DNA from: Bacillus sp. IITD106
GTDB lineage: Bacteria > Bacillota > Bacilli > Bacillales > Bacillaceae_C
Assembly (NCBI RefSeq): GCF_019459225.1
Contig: NZ_JAIAZY010000003.1
Location: 1 to 64,000, forward strand
Direction: 5' to 3'
Length of the DNA stretch: 64,000 nucleotides
The position numbers and the translations under genes are program-made. Shown piece by piece: positions 63,966-64,000 of the stretch (positions are counted from its first letter, which is position 1; every line of letters starts with the position of its first letter). The notes under the pieces are model-generated. The model searched no databases and was not told the DNA's origin. It saw nothing but the letters and a program-made list of their open reading frames with translations.

Positions 63966-64000
63966 TTTTTCCAAAGGCCTGCTTCCTGCGATTATTGTAG
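63955..64000 (+). CDS. hisI: Phosphoribosyl-AMP cyclohydrolase HisI (5' end only)
   Basis: A GTG at 63955, about 9 nt after GAGGAG, opens a frame reading [15 protein letters not shown], which matches the start of HisI/HisIE. It overlaps the end of hisF and runs off the window. The fused HisE part, if any, cannot be seen. Confidence 0.8.
   Translation, partial: MKLDFSKGLLPAIIV

Overview
The window is a stretch of low-GC Firmicute chromosome, almost certainly from a Bacillaceae species (Bacillus sensu lato). The signs are AT-rich codons, strong AGGAGG-type ribosome sites with many TTG/GTG starts, B. subtilis-like proteins (LutABC, Hom-ThrC-ThrB, HisZ plus short HisG, QueT, MgsA) and Gram-positive RNA regulation: a SAM-I riboswitch, a preQ1-I riboswitch and a T-box leader. 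No rRNA, tRNA, CRISPR array, prophage or intact insertion sequence was seen.

Layout. 1-4.8 kb: a broken GH95 fucosidase remnant, then lutR and the lutABC lactate-oxidation operon with a palindromic operator. 4.9-15.7 kb: a sugar-catabolic region with a ROK repressor, two TIM-barrel isomerases/epimerases, four Gfo/Idh/MocA dehydrogenases and a CUT1 importer that has no ATPase of its own. 15.8-18.3 kb: a DUF1499-like protein, an RsbR-type STAS protein, queT with a preQ1 riboswitch and, divergently, a SAM-I riboswitch in front of a 46-residue YezD-like gene. 18.6-24.4 kb: a tightly overlapping operon with two ABC ATPases, three membrane proteins and an ECF sigma factor, preceded by an ECF-type promoter. 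24.4-28.5 kb: small genes, a HAD hydrolase, and serA behind a T-box leader that carries an inserted repeat. 28.8-34.5 kb: a GH42 beta-galactosidase, a GH31 alpha-xylosidase and a fifth Gfo/Idh/MocA enzyme. 34.6-41.3 kb: a 705-residue TPR/coiled-coil protein of unknown role, mgsA, an FtsH paralogue, a polysaccharide deacetylase and a His-rich YtkA-like lipoprotein. 41.4-47.6 kb: an iron alcohol dehydrogenase, hom-thrC-thrB, an alpha/beta hydrolase and a 3-methyladenine glycosylase. 47.7-51.5 kb: a YtrA-type regulator with a two-ATPase ABC system. 51.8-57.5 kb: oppABCDF. 57.6-64 kb: hisZGDCB, a gap, then hisAF and the start of hisI.

How parts work together. The 5-15.7 kb region looks like one pathway: the transporter imports a sugar derivative, and the NAD(P)-dependent dehydrogenases plus metal-dependent isomerases process it, plausibly through keto-sugar intermediates. 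The 18.6-24.4 kb operon looks self-regulating: its sigma factor probably recognises the promoter in front of the first gene, and the following membrane protein is a candidate anti-sigma factor. The his operon has no hisH in its usual place between hisB and hisA, and the HisF encoded here differs at residues that normally communicate with HisH.

Intergenic DNA is unusually rich in short tandem repeats with internal inverted repeats (18.4, 26.3 and 62.4 kb), plus a dispersed-type element in the serA leader. The strongest candidates for something undescribed are the sigma/ABC operon, the HisH-less histidine operon, the dehydrogenase/isomerase cassette and the 705-residue TPR protein.
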